From JAFKFI01 sp963795435 (GTDB lineage: Bacteria > Pseudomonadota > Alphaproteobacteria > Acetobacterales > Acetobacteraceae): DNA of 64,000 nt. A model generated the notes under the pieces. It did no database searches. It was not told the DNA's origin and was given only the letters and a program-made list of their open reading frames with translations. The position numbers and the translations under genes were made by a program. This document shows, in pieces, positions 8,141 through 17,846 of this stretch; position 1 is the stretch's first letter; each line of letters starts with the position of its first letter. The DNA lies in NCBI GenBank assembly GCA_963795435.1, contig CAWCHV010000007.1:1240001-1304000 (forward strand). Reading direction: 5' to 3'.

Positions 8141-9325
8141 CTACCCCGGCGAATGCAGACCAAGCGCGTTCAGCAGCGCCGGGTTCAGCACCGGCCGGCC
8201 GCTGGGTGGGCGCGGCACGCCGAAGCCCATCCGGTCGTCGTAGCCCCACAGCGCCCAGCCAATATGCTGCGCCTCCAGCGCGCGGCGGACGGCGCCGAGC
8301 CACGCGAGCCGCGCCGGGGCGTTGAGCTCGCTGCTGGCGCCGAACTCGCCCGCGAGCACCACCGCCTCATTGCGCCGCGCCCAGTCGGCGGCGAGCGCGA
8401 TGCGATTGGCGACGACTGCCGCGGTCCAATGCTGGCTGCAATAGTAGCGCATCACGGCGGCGGTCTGGCCAGTCACGCTGACGCGCACGCAGGGCTCGGT
8501 CACGGGGAACGGCAAAGTCGCGAGTGCCTTCTTGTCCAGCGTCGGGTCGAACTCGGCGAGCGTGGTCAGCACCGAGGGTTCGTAGAAATGGAAGGTGTAG
8601 ACCACGTTCGGATCGGCAACCGGATGCAACCCGACCAGGCCGTTCACGCTGCTCCAGTCGTTGCCGGTCAGGACGATGGTGAATGACGGAAGCGCGGGAC
8701 GGATCACCGCCAGCACTTGCCGCTGCAGGTCCTCCCATCCCGCTTCGTCGCCGCTGAACACCGGCTCGTTGACAATCTCGGGGAAGGTGAGCTTCGGATT
8801 GAGCTTGGCGAGCGCCGGGGTGACGACGCGCCACGCGCTGGCGAGCCGCTCGCGGTCGGCCGCCGAGGTTTCGAGATGCCACGTCGTCGGATGCAGCTCG
8901 ACCACCACGCCGAGACCTTGGCGTTGCAAGCGGGCGATCGCCTCGGCGAGCAGCGCGGTGCGCTCGGCCGTGGCGCCGAGCAGGAATTCTGGCTGCACCG
9001 CGAGGCGGACGAAGGTGAAGCCGGCGTGGCGCAGATCGGCCATTGCGGCGTCGCTCATGTAGGCGCGGATCGACGCCGCGTCCTGGCGCGCGGGGAAGCG
9101 GAACCAGTTGGTCAGGTTGACGCCGCGCTGGAGGGTGGCGAGGTGGTCGGGGGGTGGGGTGGCGTGGGCTGGAATAGAACTCACCAGCAGATAGGCGAGC
9201 AGGACGACGGCGTACCGCGCAACCCCCTCACCCAACCCCCTCCCCCAAGCGGGGGAGAGGGTTTTCCTTCTCCCTCTCCCCCTTGGGGGAGAGGGTCGGG
9301 GTGAGGGGGACGCGCGTGGCATCAC
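8141..9325 (-). CDS. Glycoside hydrolase family 5 (cellulase-like) secreted protein
   Basis: Up to 394 residues. The mature part has the GH5 landmarks: GVNLTNWFRFP at the start of the barrel, FPEIVNEPVF (acid/base Glu), YTFHFYEP, and VVLAGEFGASSE (nucleophile Glu). A signal peptide ARYAVVLLAYLLVSSIPAHA directs export. Residues 1-36 before it are encoded by a dispersed repeat (SPRPSPPRGRG) and are unlikely to be functional. A TTG at 9235, just before the signal peptide, is an alternative start, while GTG/ATG at 9325/9322 would overlap the acetyltransferase stop. The beta-glucan substrate is not determined. Confidence 0.82.
   Translation of the reverse strand: MMPRASPSPRPSPPRGRGRRKTLSPAWGRGLGEGVARYAVVLLAYLLVSSIPAHATPPPDHLATLQRGVNLTNWFRFPARQDAASIRAYMSDAAMADLRHAGFTFVRLAVQPEFLLGATAERTALLAEAIARLQRQGLGVVVELHPTTWHLETSAADRERLASAWRVVTPALAKLNPKLTFPEIVNEPVFSGDEAGWEDLQRQVLAVIRPALPSFTIVLTGNDWSSVNGLVGLHPVADPNVVYTFHFYEPSVLTTLAEFDPTLDKKALATLPFPVTEPCVRVSVTGQTAAVMRYYCSQHWTAAVVANRIALAADWARRNEAVVLAGEFGASSELNAPARLAWLGAVRRALEAQHIGWALWGYDDRMGFGVPRPPSGRPVLNPALLNALGLHSPG
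9223..9310. repeat. Dispersed inverted repeat, copy 1 (inside GH5 N-terminus)
   Basis: About 88 bp. Outer arms CCCCTCACCC and GGGGTGAGGGG enclose a second pair rich in CTCCCCC/GGGGGAG. This matches the widespread proteobacterial element that reads as SPRPSP..GRG in translation. A diverged second copy lies at 13084-13173 in the same gene run. Confidence 0.85.
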
Positions 9326-9819
9326 GTCTCGATCAGCGGTTTCGCGTAGCCGAATTCCAGCGTGTTCGACTTGTCGTTGAGCGCCCGGATCGGCCCGTCG
9401 CGACGATAGCCCCGCTTCTCGTAGAAGCGATGCGCGCGCTCAAAGCGAGTATCGCTCCACAGCACCAGCCGCGCCGCGTGGCCCGCTCTCGCGTGGGCTT
9501 CGGCCGTATCGAGCAGGCGGTGGGCAAGCCCGCCGCCACGCCACGCCGGCAGCACGTAGAGCCGGCCGATCTCCCACGCATCCGCGCCGCTACAGGGTGC
9601 CACGGCGATCATGCCGACGACGCGCCCGTCAGCCTCCGCGGCCCACAGCGCGCCGCCCTTGACGGCGTAGTGCGAGGCGAGCGCGCGCAACTCCGGCAGC
9701 TCGCCGTCCACATCGAACACGATGCCGGGATACTCGGACCAGCAGGCTCCGATCAGCGCGATGAAACCCTCGGCGTCCGCGTCGCGGCCGGCGCGGAGCA
9801 GGGCGTTCGGCGGGGTCAG
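9322..9819 (-). CDS. GNAT family N-acetyltransferase
   Basis: About 165 residues. The acetyl-CoA-binding motif A is clear: IGRLYVLPAWRGGGLAHRLL, followed by ARLVLWSDTRF and AHRFYEKRGYRR. The fold starts at LLRAGRDADAEGFIALI, but no in-frame ATG, GTG or TTG precedes this in a sensible position. The CTG at 9819, overlapping the preceding aminotransferase stop as CTGA, is the best start. The substrate is unknown. Confidence 0.82.
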   Translation of the reverse strand: MTPPNALLRAGRDADAEGFIALIGACWSEYPGIVFDVDGELPELRALASHYAVKGGALWAAEADGRVVGMIAVAPCSGADAWEIGRLYVLPAWRGGGLAHRLLDTAEAHARAGHAARLVLWSDTRFERAHRFYEKRGYRRDGPIRALNDKSNTLEFGYAKPLIET

Positions 9820-11024
9820 TGCAGCTCTGCGCAGAAGCCGCGGATACGGCGGCAAGCCTCGGCCAAGGTGGCGTCGTCGCTGGCGTAGCTGATCCGCACA
9901 TAGGGGCTCATTCCGAACGAGCCGCCATGCGCCGTCGCGACATGCGCCTCCTCCAACAAGGCGGCGCAGAAATCCCGATCGGTGGCGATGGCGCGGCCGC
10001 CGCCGGAGGTCTTGCCGAGGCAGCCGGCGACGTTGGGGAAGACGTAGAACGCGCCCTCCGGCTTGTGGCAAGCGATGCCCTGGCAGGCGTTCAGCCCGTC
10101 CACCACGAGATCGCGCCGGCGCTTGTAGGCCGCCGCCATTTCGCGCGCGCCGTCCTGCGGCCCGTCGAGCGCCGCCGCCGCCGCCGCCTGTCCCACCGTC
10201 GAGATGCCGGCGGTCGCCTGCCCCTGCACGTTGGTCATCGCCTTGATGAGCGGCTTCGGCCCGCCTGCGAAGCCGATGCGCCAGCCGGTCATGGCGTAGG
10301 TCTTGGACACGCCGCTGACTGTCAAGGTGCGCTCCTTCAGCGCGGGATCGACTTCGGCGATGGTGTGGTGTTCGAAGCCGTCGAACACCAGATGCTCGTA
10401 CATGTCGTCCGCCATGATCCACACTTGTGGATGACTGCGCATCACCGCGGCGATCGCGGCCAGCTCCTCGCGCGTGCAGGCGGCACCCGTCGGATTGTTC
10501 GGCAGGTTGAGCATCAGCCATTTGGTGCGCGGCGTGATCGCGGCCTCGATGTCCTCCGGGCGCGGCTTGAAGCCGTTGTTCTGCGGGCAGTTCACGAACA
10601 CCGGCTGGCCGCCGATGAGCTGCACCATCAGCGGATAGGCGGCCCAGTAGGGCGACGGGATGATGACCTCGTCGCCGTCGTCGAGGGTCGCCATGAAGGC
10701 GCTGAACAGCGTCTGCTTGGCGCCGTTGCTGACAATGATCTCGCCGCCTGGCGAATAGTCGAGATCGTTGTCGCGCTTGAACTTGCGCGCGACCGCCTCC
10801 TTGAGCGCGCGCGTACCGTCCTGCGGCGGATACTTGGTGTCGCCCCTGAGCGCCGCCTGATAGCCGGCCTCGATGGCGTGGCGCGGCGTGTCGAAATCGG
10901 GCTCGCCGATCGCCAGCGAAATGACGTTCTTGCCCGCGGCGCGCAGCTCGCGGGCGCGGATCGACATCTGGATCGAGGAGGCGACCCCTGTGCGGTTCAG
11001 CCGTTGCGCGAGAGCGGGCGTCAT
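9816..11024 (-). CDS. Class I aminotransferase (aspartate aminotransferase-like), copy 2
   Basis: 402 residues, fold-type I PLP enzyme. Key segments: SLAIGEPDFDTP at the N-terminus, NLPNNPTGA (Asn that holds the PLP), MADDMYEHLVFDG (Asp/Tyr) and the Schiff-base lysine in VSGVSKTYAMTGWRIGF. The C-terminal arginine that binds the carboxylate lies in PYVRISYA. It begins 4 bp after the stop of a paralogous gene, so the pair looks like a tandem duplication. The amino-group donor and acceptor may differ from those of the paralog. Confidence 0.9.
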   Translation of the reverse strand: MTPALAQRLNRTGVASSIQMSIRARELRAAGKNVISLAIGEPDFDTPRHAIEAGYQAALRGDTKYPPQDGTRALKEAVARKFKRDNDLDYSPGGEIIVSNGAKQTLFSAFMATLDDGDEVIIPSPYWAAYPLMVQLIGGQPVFVNCPQNNGFKPRPEDIEAAITPRTKWLMLNLPNNPTGAACTREELAAIAAVMRSHPQVWIMADDMYEHLVFDGFEHHTIAEVDPALKERTLTVSGVSKTYAMTGWRIGFAGGPKPLIKAMTNVQGQATAGISTVGQAAAAAALDGPQDGAREMAAAYKRRRDLVVDGLNACQGIACHKPEGAFYVFPNVAGCLGKTSGGGRAIATDRDFCAALLEEAHVATAHGGSFGMSPYVRISYASDDATLAEACRRIRGFCAELH

Positions 11025-11028
11025 GGCC

Positions 11029-12231
<1,203 letters not shown>

Positions 12232-12273
12232 GGCGGTGCCGGTCATTCCTGGTGCGACGGGAGGCGGCGGACC

Positions 12274-13092
12274 CTAGCGAAGCGGCGTGCGAGCGGCAAC
12301 GGGCAAGCGTCGGGCCAGCCATGCGCCGAACAGCGCCAGCAGCACGAGCGCCAGCACGACGGTGGCGAGCGCGTTCATCTCGGGTGTTACGCCGAGCCGC
12401 ATGGCGGAGAACAGCACCATCGGCAGGGTGGAGGCGCCAGGCCCGGAGACGAAGCTCGCGACCACCACGTCGTCGAGCGAGAGGGTGAAGGCGAGCAGCC
12501 AGCCCGAGACCAGGGCGGGCGCCATCAACGGCAGGGTGATCGCGAGAAACGCCCGCCAGGCGGAGGCGCCGAGATCCATCGCCGCCTCCTCGAGTTCGGT
12601 CCCCACGTCGGCCAGCCGCGCCTGGACCACGACCGCGACATAAGCGAGGGCGAAGCTGGCGTGGGCGATGGCGATGGTGGAGCCGCCGCGCTCGGCGGGC
12701 CAGCCGGTGAGGCGCTGCAGGACCACGAACAGCAGGAGCAGCGAGAGGCCGACGATCACGTCGGGCAGAACCAGGGGCACGGAAAGGGTCGCGGAAAAGG
12801 CCGCGCGGCCGCGAAACCGGCCGAACCGGGCGAGCGCATAGCCGGCCGTCGTGCCGATCAGCGTGGCGATGGTCGCGGAAAGGGCGGCGATCCTCAGCGA
12901 GAGGAGTGCCGCCGAGACCAGCGGCGTGTCGTGCCAGAGGGCGGCATACCAGCGCCAGGAGAAGCCGCTCCAGACGGTCAGCAGGCGAGAGTCGTTGAAG
13001 CTGAAGGCGATCAGGAGCGCGATCGGGAGGTAGAGGAAGGCGTAGCCGCCGACCAGGCAGGCGATTAGGAGTTTGCCGCGCGACCCCCTCAC
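12274..13092 (-). CDS. ABC transporter inner-membrane permease, PotC/PotI type
   Basis: 272 residues from the GTG at 13092, which overlaps the upstream permease stop as GTGA, the usual coupling of this gene pair. The protein has six predicted membrane segments and the EAA loop ELEEAAMDLGASAWRAFLAI(T) that docks with the ATPase. The first segment is KLLIACLVGGYAFLYLPIAL followed by FSFNDS, the classic PotC/PotI beginning. A longer reading from 13191 would add a repeat-encoded tail and is less likely. It acts in uptake of polyamine-like solutes. Confidence 0.88.
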   Translation of the reverse strand: MRGSRGKLLIACLVGGYAFLYLPIALLIAFSFNDSRLLTVWSGFSWRWYAALWHDTPLVSAALLSLRIAALSATIATLIGTTAGYALARFGRFRGRAAFSATLSVPLVLPDVIVGLSLLLLFVVLQRLTGWPAERGGSTIAIAHASFALAYVAVVVQARLADVGTELEEAAMDLGASAWRAFLAITLPLMAPALVSGWLLAFTLSLDDVVVASFVSGPGASTLPMVLFSAMRLGVTPEMNALATVVLALVLLALFGAWLARRLPVAARTPLR

Positions 13093-13173
13093 CCAACCCT
13101 CTCCCCCAAGCAGGGAGAGAGGGCTTTGCCTTCTCCCTCTCCTGCGCTTGCGGGAGAGGGTCGGGGTGAGGGC
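13084..13173. repeat. Dispersed inverted repeat, copy 2 (end of first permease gene)
   Basis: About 90 bp, with the same arms as copy 1 (CCCCTCACCC near 13085 and GGGGTGAGGG near 13163) and similar internal CTCCC/GGGAG runs. It supplies the last 25 or so codons of the first permease gene and contains the stop codon and next start. Confidence 0.85.
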
Positions 13174-14012
13174 TCTCTTCCTTGCCACCATTGCCACGCC
13201 GCCGCCGGCGCCAGCAGCATGAGCAGCAGGACGCACGCCAGCGCCGCGGCGGTAGGCCAGTCGTGGTTGAGAAAAAACTCGCCCCAGAGCACGCGCCCAA
13301 CGGTCTCCGCCCCCGGCCCGCCGAGCAGCTCGGGAATCACGTACTCGCCCATCGCCGGAATGAACACCAGGAGAAACCCTGCCCATACGCCGGGCAGCGA
13401 GAGCGGCAGCACGATGCTCAGGAACACGCGCCACGGCGGCGCACCGAGATCCGCCGCCGCTTCCTCCAATGCCGCGTCGCGCCTGGACAGGCGCGCGTAG
13501 AGCGGCAGCACCATGAAAGGCAGGTAGCAATAGGCAATGCCGACGTACATCGCGAAGTCTGTGTAGAGCAGGTGCAGCGGCGCGCTGATGACGCCGGCGC
13601 GCAGCAGGACGGCGTTGATCCAGCCGTCGTCCTTCAGCAGCCCGATCCAGGCGACGATGCGGAGGAGAAAGCCGGTCCAGAACGGCAGGATCACCAGCAT
13701 CAGCAGCAAGGAGCGCCAACGCTCTGGCGCCCGCGCAATGGCGAGCGCCATCGGGTAGCCGATCACCAGGCAGGCGAGCGAGGAGACCAGCGCCACCTTG
13801 AGGCTGAGCAGGAAGGCGGCGGCGTAGTAGTCGTCGGCGAGCAGGCCACGAAAGCTCGACGGATCGAGCGCCAGGGCGAAGGGCGGCACGCCTTCCGCCG
13901 GCCGCGCGAAGCCGATGGCGAGCACGATCGCCATCGGCAGAACGAGGAACAGCGCGAGCCAGGCCCACGGCAGCGCCAGGACCAGGGCGCGGCTGGCAGG
14001 CGGACGGGTCAG
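13089..14012 (-). CDS. ABC transporter inner-membrane permease, PotB/PotH type
   Basis: 281 residues from the ATG at 13934, or 307 from a CTG at 14012. The longer form restores the first membrane segment LPWAWLALFLVLPMAIVLAI, which the ATG start would cut in half. No ATG, GTG or TTG exists between. The EAA loop reads ALEEAAADLGAPPWRVFLSI. A DDYYAAAFLLSLKVALVSSL segment matches the PotB family. The C-terminal tail after WQWWQG is encoded by a dispersed repeat (SPRPSPASAGEGEG) and is foreign to the family. It pairs with the next permease to form the membrane channel. Confidence 0.85.
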   Translation of the reverse strand: MTRPPASRALVLALPWAWLALFLVLPMAIVLAIGFARPAEGVPPFALALDPSSFRGLLADDYYAAAFLLSLKVALVSSLACLVIGYPMALAIARAPERWRSLLLMLVILPFWTGFLLRIVAWIGLLKDDGWINAVLLRAGVISAPLHLLYTDFAMYVGIAYCYLPFMVLPLYARLSRRDAALEEAAADLGAPPWRVFLSIVLPLSLPGVWAGFLLVFIPAMGEYVIPELLGGPGAETVGRVLWGEFFLNHDWPTAAALACVLLLMLLAPAAAWQWWQGREPSPRPSPASAGEGEGKALSPCLGERVG

Positions 14013-14641
14013 GCCTTTTGCGGGGCCGCCAGCGCCGCGTCCTTCTCCTGCGCGCGCTTGACCGCCGGCCGCTCGGCGATGCGGCGCACGTAGGCCATGA
14101 TCTCGGGACGCTCCGGCATCAGTTTGAAGGCGGTCATCCAGCCGAGCGCCGTACCCCAGAGAATATCGGCCGCGGAAAAACGGCCGCCCAGCAGGTAGGG
14201 GCCGGGGCTGAGCGCCGCCCCGATGGTGTCGACCACCGTGTCGAACTCGCCATAGGGGCTCATCGAGCGGCGACCCGGCTCGCGACCGAGGGCGCGGTCG
14301 ACGACGGCGGGCTCGAAGCTGGCGGCGTAGAACGCCATCCAGCGGAGATACGGCCCGCGCAGCGCATCGCCGATCGGCGGGGCGAGCCCGGCCTCGGGGA
14401 ACAAATCCCCGAGGTGAAGAAAGATCGCCACCTGTTCGGTGACGATCGCCCCCGATGTGTCCCGCAGGGCCGGCACCTTGCCCATCGGATTGATCGCGCG
14501 ATAGGCGGGAGCTAGCTGCTCGCCCTTGGTCTGGTTGAGCAGTTCGAGCGTGTAGGGCGCGCCGAGTTCCTCGAGCAGGGTGAGCACGCCGGTCGATCGG
14601 GTTTGCGGCGAGTGGAACAGGGTGACGGTGCGGTCGGCCAT
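14009..14641 (-). CDS. Glutathione S-transferase family protein
   Basis: 210 residues. The N-terminal thioredoxin-like domain has LFHSPQTRSTGVLTLLEELG, the cis-proline segment GKVPALRD and the glutathione-gamma-Glu contact VTEQVAIFLHLGD. The C-terminal helical domain ends with FSAADILWGTAL, the N-capping motif of GSTs. It is inserted between the ATPase and first permease of an ABC operon. Its stop overlaps the likely permease start. Whether it acts on a transported substrate or in general detoxification is not known. Confidence 0.9.
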   Translation of the reverse strand: MADRTVTLFHSPQTRSTGVLTLLEELGAPYTLELLNQTKGEQLAPAYRAINPMGKVPALRDTSGAIVTEQVAIFLHLGDLFPEAGLAPPIGDALRGPYLRWMAFYAASFEPAVVDRALGREPGRRSMSPYGEFDTVVDTIGAALSPGPYLLGGRFSAADILWGTALGWMTAFKLMPERPEIMAYVRRIAERPAVKRAQEKDAALAAPQKA

Positions 14642-14664
14642 CGGGCGAATTCTCCTCGGTCTGG

Positions 14665-15771
14665 TCACTCGGTCAGCAGGATGCAGGCATCCGGCGCGAA
14701 AGACACGCTGACCACCTCGCCCGCCGCCGGGAGGGCGGTCGGGGCGCCGCCGGACAAGGGGCGCGTGACGCGCAGCGCGGCCCCGTCCGGCAGGCGCAAG
14801 GTGCAGGAGAGCGCGTCGCCACGATAGGCGGTCTCGGCGATCGGCGCGCAAAAGGCGTTCGGCGGCGCGACGGAGCCCAGCGCGACGCGTTCGGGGCGCA
14901 CGGCGAGGAATATGCTTTCGCCCACGCCGCGCGGCGCCGGGCGGCTGGCCTGAACCAGGCCGAGCCCGGCGATTTCGAGCAGCGAGCCGCCGGCATCGCT
15001 GCGCCGGACCATGGCTTGCAGCACGTTGGCGGCGCCGAGGAAATCGGCCACGAAGCGGTTCGCGGGGTTCTCGTAGATTTCGGCCGGCGTGCCGGTCTGC
15101 GCCAGCCGGCCCTCGTGCATCACGCCGATGCGGGTGCCCATCGTCATCGCCTCCTCCTGGTCGTGCGTGACGAGAATGAAGCTGGTGCCGAGCCGGCGCT
15201 GCACGCCGACCAGTTCCGTGCGGGTTTGCTCGCGCAGCCCGCGATCGAGTGCGGAGAGCGGTTCGTCGAGCAGGAGCAGGCGGGGGCGGCGGGCGAGCGC
15301 CCGGGCCAGTGCGACGCGCTGCATCTGCCCGCCGGAGAGCTGGCCCGGCCAGCGCGGTCCGAACTCGCCGAGCTGCACGAGGTCGAGCATTTCCCGCACC
15401 CGAGTCGCTCTCTGCTGGCGCGACAGTCGGTCGTGCCGCAGTCCGAAACCGACGTTGCGCGCGACGTTCATGTGCGGGAACAGCGCGTAGGATTGGAACA
15501 TCGTGTTCACCGGCCGGCGGTGCGGCGGCAGCGGGCCGAGGTCTTGCCCATCGAGCAGGACGCGGCCCGCGTCGGGGTGCACGAAACCCGCGATGCAGCG
15601 CAGCAGCGTGGTCTTGCCCGACCCCGAGCCGCCGAGCAGCACGAAGATCTCGCCGGGTTCCACGTCGAGATCGAGCCCGGCCAGCGCCGCGATGCCGCCA
15701 TAGCGCTTGATCAGTCCCTCGACCCGCAGCAGCGGCAACGCGCTCAGCGCCCGGCCTTGAAGCGCGCCCAC
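14665..15771 (-). CDS. ABC transporter ATP-binding protein, PotA type
   Basis: 368 residues. The Walker A is GGSGSGKTTLLRC, the Q-loop MFQSYALFPHMNV, the signature LSGGQMQRVALARAL, the Walker B LLLLDEPLSALD and the switch His VTHDQEEAMTMG. The C-terminal TOBE_2 domain (about 280-368, with FLAVRPERVAL) is that of polyamine/sulfate-type importers. The GTG start at 15771 overlaps the end of the binding-protein gene by 28 bp; a start nearer LPLLRVEGL is also possible. It powers uptake with the two permeases. Confidence 0.93.
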   Translation of the reverse strand: MGALQGRALSALPLLRVEGLIKRYGGIAALAGLDLDVEPGEIFVLLGGSGSGKTTLLRCIAGFVHPDAGRVLLDGQDLGPLPPHRRPVNTMFQSYALFPHMNVARNVGFGLRHDRLSRQQRATRVREMLDLVQLGEFGPRWPGQLSGGQMQRVALARALARRPRLLLLDEPLSALDRGLREQTRTELVGVQRRLGTSFILVTHDQEEAMTMGTRIGVMHEGRLAQTGTPAEIYENPANRFVADFLGAANVLQAMVRRSDAGGSLLEIAGLGLVQASRPAPRGVGESIFLAVRPERVALGSVAPPNAFCAPIAETAYRGDALSCTLRLPDGAALRVTRPLSGGAPTALPAAGEVVSVSFAPDACILLTE

Positions 15772-16829
15772 ATCCGGGTGCGCGCCCGCTCCGCCGCCGG
15801 CGCCACCGCGCCCACCGTGAAGAACCGCGCCATCTGCTCGGGAGGCGGATAGATGTCGGGGTCGTTGGCGATGGCCGGCCGGATGTCCGGACGACTCGCC
15901 GGGATGGCATTGGCGTAGCGCACCTGGTTGGTGATCCCGGCCATTACCGCCGGGCGCAGCACGAAGTCGATGAACGCCAGCGCCTCCGCCGGATGCGGCG
16001 CGTCGGCCGGCATCGCCAGCATGTCGAACCAGAGCTGGGCTCCCTGGCGAGGCGCGGCATAATGCACATGCACTCCCCGTCCCGCTTCGTCAGCCCGCGC
16101 CTGCGCCTGCACTATGTCTCCTGAGTAGGAGAACACGAGACAGGTCTCCCCGGCGGCGATCGCGTTCACCGCCGCGCTGGAGGCGAAGTTGCGGATGAAC
16201 GGGCGAATGCCCATCAGTACCGCCTCGACCGCCGCAAGGTCCGCCGGGGCGGTACTGTCGGGGTCCCGGCCGGCATAGCGCAGCACGCTCGGGATCACGT
16301 CGGTGGCGGAGTCGAGCATGGTTATGCCGCAGGAGGCGATCCGCCGCGCGTTCTCCGGGCGAAACAGCAGATCCCAGCTATCCAGCGGCACCGCGGGCGC
16401 CAGCGCGCGGATCTTGTCCGGGATCATGCCGAGCCCGATCGTGCCCCACAGATAGATCGCGCCGTAGCGGTTCCCAGGGTCCGAGGTTTCGACCCGCCGC
16501 ATCAGCACGGGATCGAGCCCTGCAAAATGCGGCAGTTTCGCGCGGTCGAGCGGCCGCAGGGCGCCAGCGCGGATCAGCCGCCAGAAGGTCGGCTCGCTGG
16601 TCGGCACGACGACATCGTATCCGGAATGACCCGCCAGCAGCTTGCCCTCCAGCGCCTCCAGACTGTCGAAGACGTCGTAGCGGACGTGGATGCCGGTCTC
16701 GGCCTGAAACCGCTCGATCGCGGCGGGATCGATGTAGTCGGTCCAATTATAGACGTTGACCACCCGCTCCTCGGCCCGCGCCGTCGCCGCGAGCAGCATC
16801 GCCAACAGGACCGGGACGATCCCTCTCAT
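15744..16829 (-). CDS. Periplasmic polyamine-binding protein, PotD/PotF type
   Basis: 361 residues from the Met at 16829 (MRGIVPVLLAMLLAATARA, a Sec signal peptide). The mature protein begins EERVVNVYNWTDYIDPAAIE, diagnostic for PotD/PotF. Later landmarks are YDVVVPTSEPTFWRLI, WGTIGLGMIPDKI and WFDMLAMPADAPHPAEALAF. It collects putrescine/spermidine-like ligands in the periplasm and hands them to the permease pair. It is the first gene of the long minus-strand run; an in-frame Met 8 codons earlier also exists. Confidence 0.92.
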   Translation of the reverse strand: MRGIVPVLLAMLLAATARAEERVVNVYNWTDYIDPAAIERFQAETGIHVRYDVFDSLEALEGKLLAGHSGYDVVVPTSEPTFWRLIRAGALRPLDRAKLPHFAGLDPVLMRRVETSDPGNRYGAIYLWGTIGLGMIPDKIRALAPAVPLDSWDLLFRPENARRIASCGITMLDSATDVIPSVLRYAGRDPDSTAPADLAAVEAVLMGIRPFIRNFASSAAVNAIAAGETCLVFSYSGDIVQAQARADEAGRGVHVHYAAPRQGAQLWFDMLAMPADAPHPAEALAFIDFVLRPAVMAGITNQVRYANAIPASRPDIRPAIANDPDIYPPPEQMARFFTVGAVAPAAERARTRMWARFKAGR

Positions 16830-16919
16830 CAGTGTCTCCTCGGCGCTGGGCACACGGGCGGATCACCGGCCGGGTGGGGTGCGCTCAGGGCGCAACCCTG
16901 CCTCGAGCACAACGGCCCG

Positions 16920-17099
16920 TCACGATCCGTCGTTGCCCGGTCCCATCCGGTTCCCCCCGCCGCCAGTCGCGAGGTCGTTCGCGGTGCCGGGAGCGCCCTC
17001 GAGGTTCGTTGCTCGCGAGGAACTAACGCCGCGGACCTGATCGCAGCCGACGAGGCCGAACAGCAGAACGGCCATCATCCCGATAGCGATGCGTTTCAC
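16920..17099 (-). CDS. Small lipoprotein of unknown function
   Basis: A 59-residue protein from a GTG start with a GGAG Shine-Dalgarno about 9 bp upstream. It begins VKRIAIGMMAVLLFGLVGCD: a short positive region, a hydrophobic stretch and a lipobox LVGC, so Cys19 should be lipidated. The rest is Gly/Asn/Ser-rich and looks unstructured. It resembles entericidin-sized lipoproteins, but I do not recognise a family. Confidence 0.6.
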   Translation of the reverse strand: MKRIAIGMMAVLLFGLVGCDQVRGVSSSRATNLEGAPGTANDLATGGGGNRMGPGNDGS

Positions 17100-17324
17100 G
17101 GTTCGGCTCCTTGCATGGAAGACGGCGGACGACAGACGCCGGCGCGACCTCCCGGTTCGCTGACCGGCTGTTCAGTCTGCCGTCGGTCCGGGGGGACTCC
17201 CGCCACATCCCGGCATACCTGGCGTGCGCTCCGCCGCCTGCCCGAGCAAGACGGCCAGCGCGCGCCGAAAAATCCAGCCGGACGCACTCAGCAATCGGAT
17301 CGGACCGGCTCTCTCACCGAAGGC

Positions 17325-17564
17325 TCAGCCCCCTCGAGCGTCCTTGGTCAGCACAGCCGGAAAATCGGCCGCCCGGCCCTCCACGATCGCCTCCTGATCG
17401 GACAGGAAGCCGTCATCGTGGTCCGGGAGGGTCTCATCGGCCACGGCGCGCAGCCAGTGTTCGCGGGCTCGCCCGTCCGGCCGGCCCTCGCGTTCCCAGA
17501 TATAGTAGGCCCGCTCGCGGACTGTCCTGTCCTGGTCGGGCGTCGACGCGTGCTTTCGACTCAT
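17325..17564 (-). CDS. DUF2934 domain protein
   Basis: 79 residues from the ATG at 17564. The core RERAYYIWEREGRPDGRARE followed by HWLRA is the DUF2934 pattern (an aromatic/charged helix pair). The function of the family is unknown. An open frame continues upstream into the tRNA gene, but that part is not protein-like. No partner gene is adjacent. Confidence 0.75.
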   Translation of the reverse strand: MSRKHASTPDQDRTVRERAYYIWEREGRPDGRAREHWLRAVADETLPDHDDGFLSDQEAIVEGRAADFPAVLTKDARGG

Positions 17565-17705
17565 CGAGGAGTGACTCCCCGCTCTCGGGGTGCTCCATCG
17601 CCCACCCCAGCGGGCGAACGATACGGAACAGCCTGCGATCGAGCAACAATTTCGCGGAGGGCCAGGGCGTTCGGAGCACAAAAGAGAGAGATCACGCCCG
17701 GCCGC

Positions 17706-17781
17706 TGGCGTCCCGTACGGGATTCGAACCCGTGTTACCAACGTGAAAGGCTGGTGTCCTGGGCCTCTAGACGAACGGGAC
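17706..17781 (-). tRNA. tRNA-Glu (anticodon TTC)
   Basis: Reading the minus strand: acceptor stem GTCCCGT paired with ACGGGAC, the anticodon loop CTTTCAC with TTC, and the T-arm GGTTCGAATCC. Discriminator G is followed by an encoded CCA at 17708-17706. All cloverleaf arms pair. Confidence 0.96.
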
Positions 17782-17846
17782 AGCAGGCCGGCGCGTGGGT
17801 AGCGGAGGGTCCGGGAGGGGTCAAGCGGAGCGCGGGTTGCCGGGCG

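Noticed and set aside
12274..13191. Longer start for the PotC-type permease at 13191
   Set aside because: The extension is encoded by the dispersed repeat; a GTG at 13092 forms a GTGA overlap with the upstream stop and gives a normal N-terminus.
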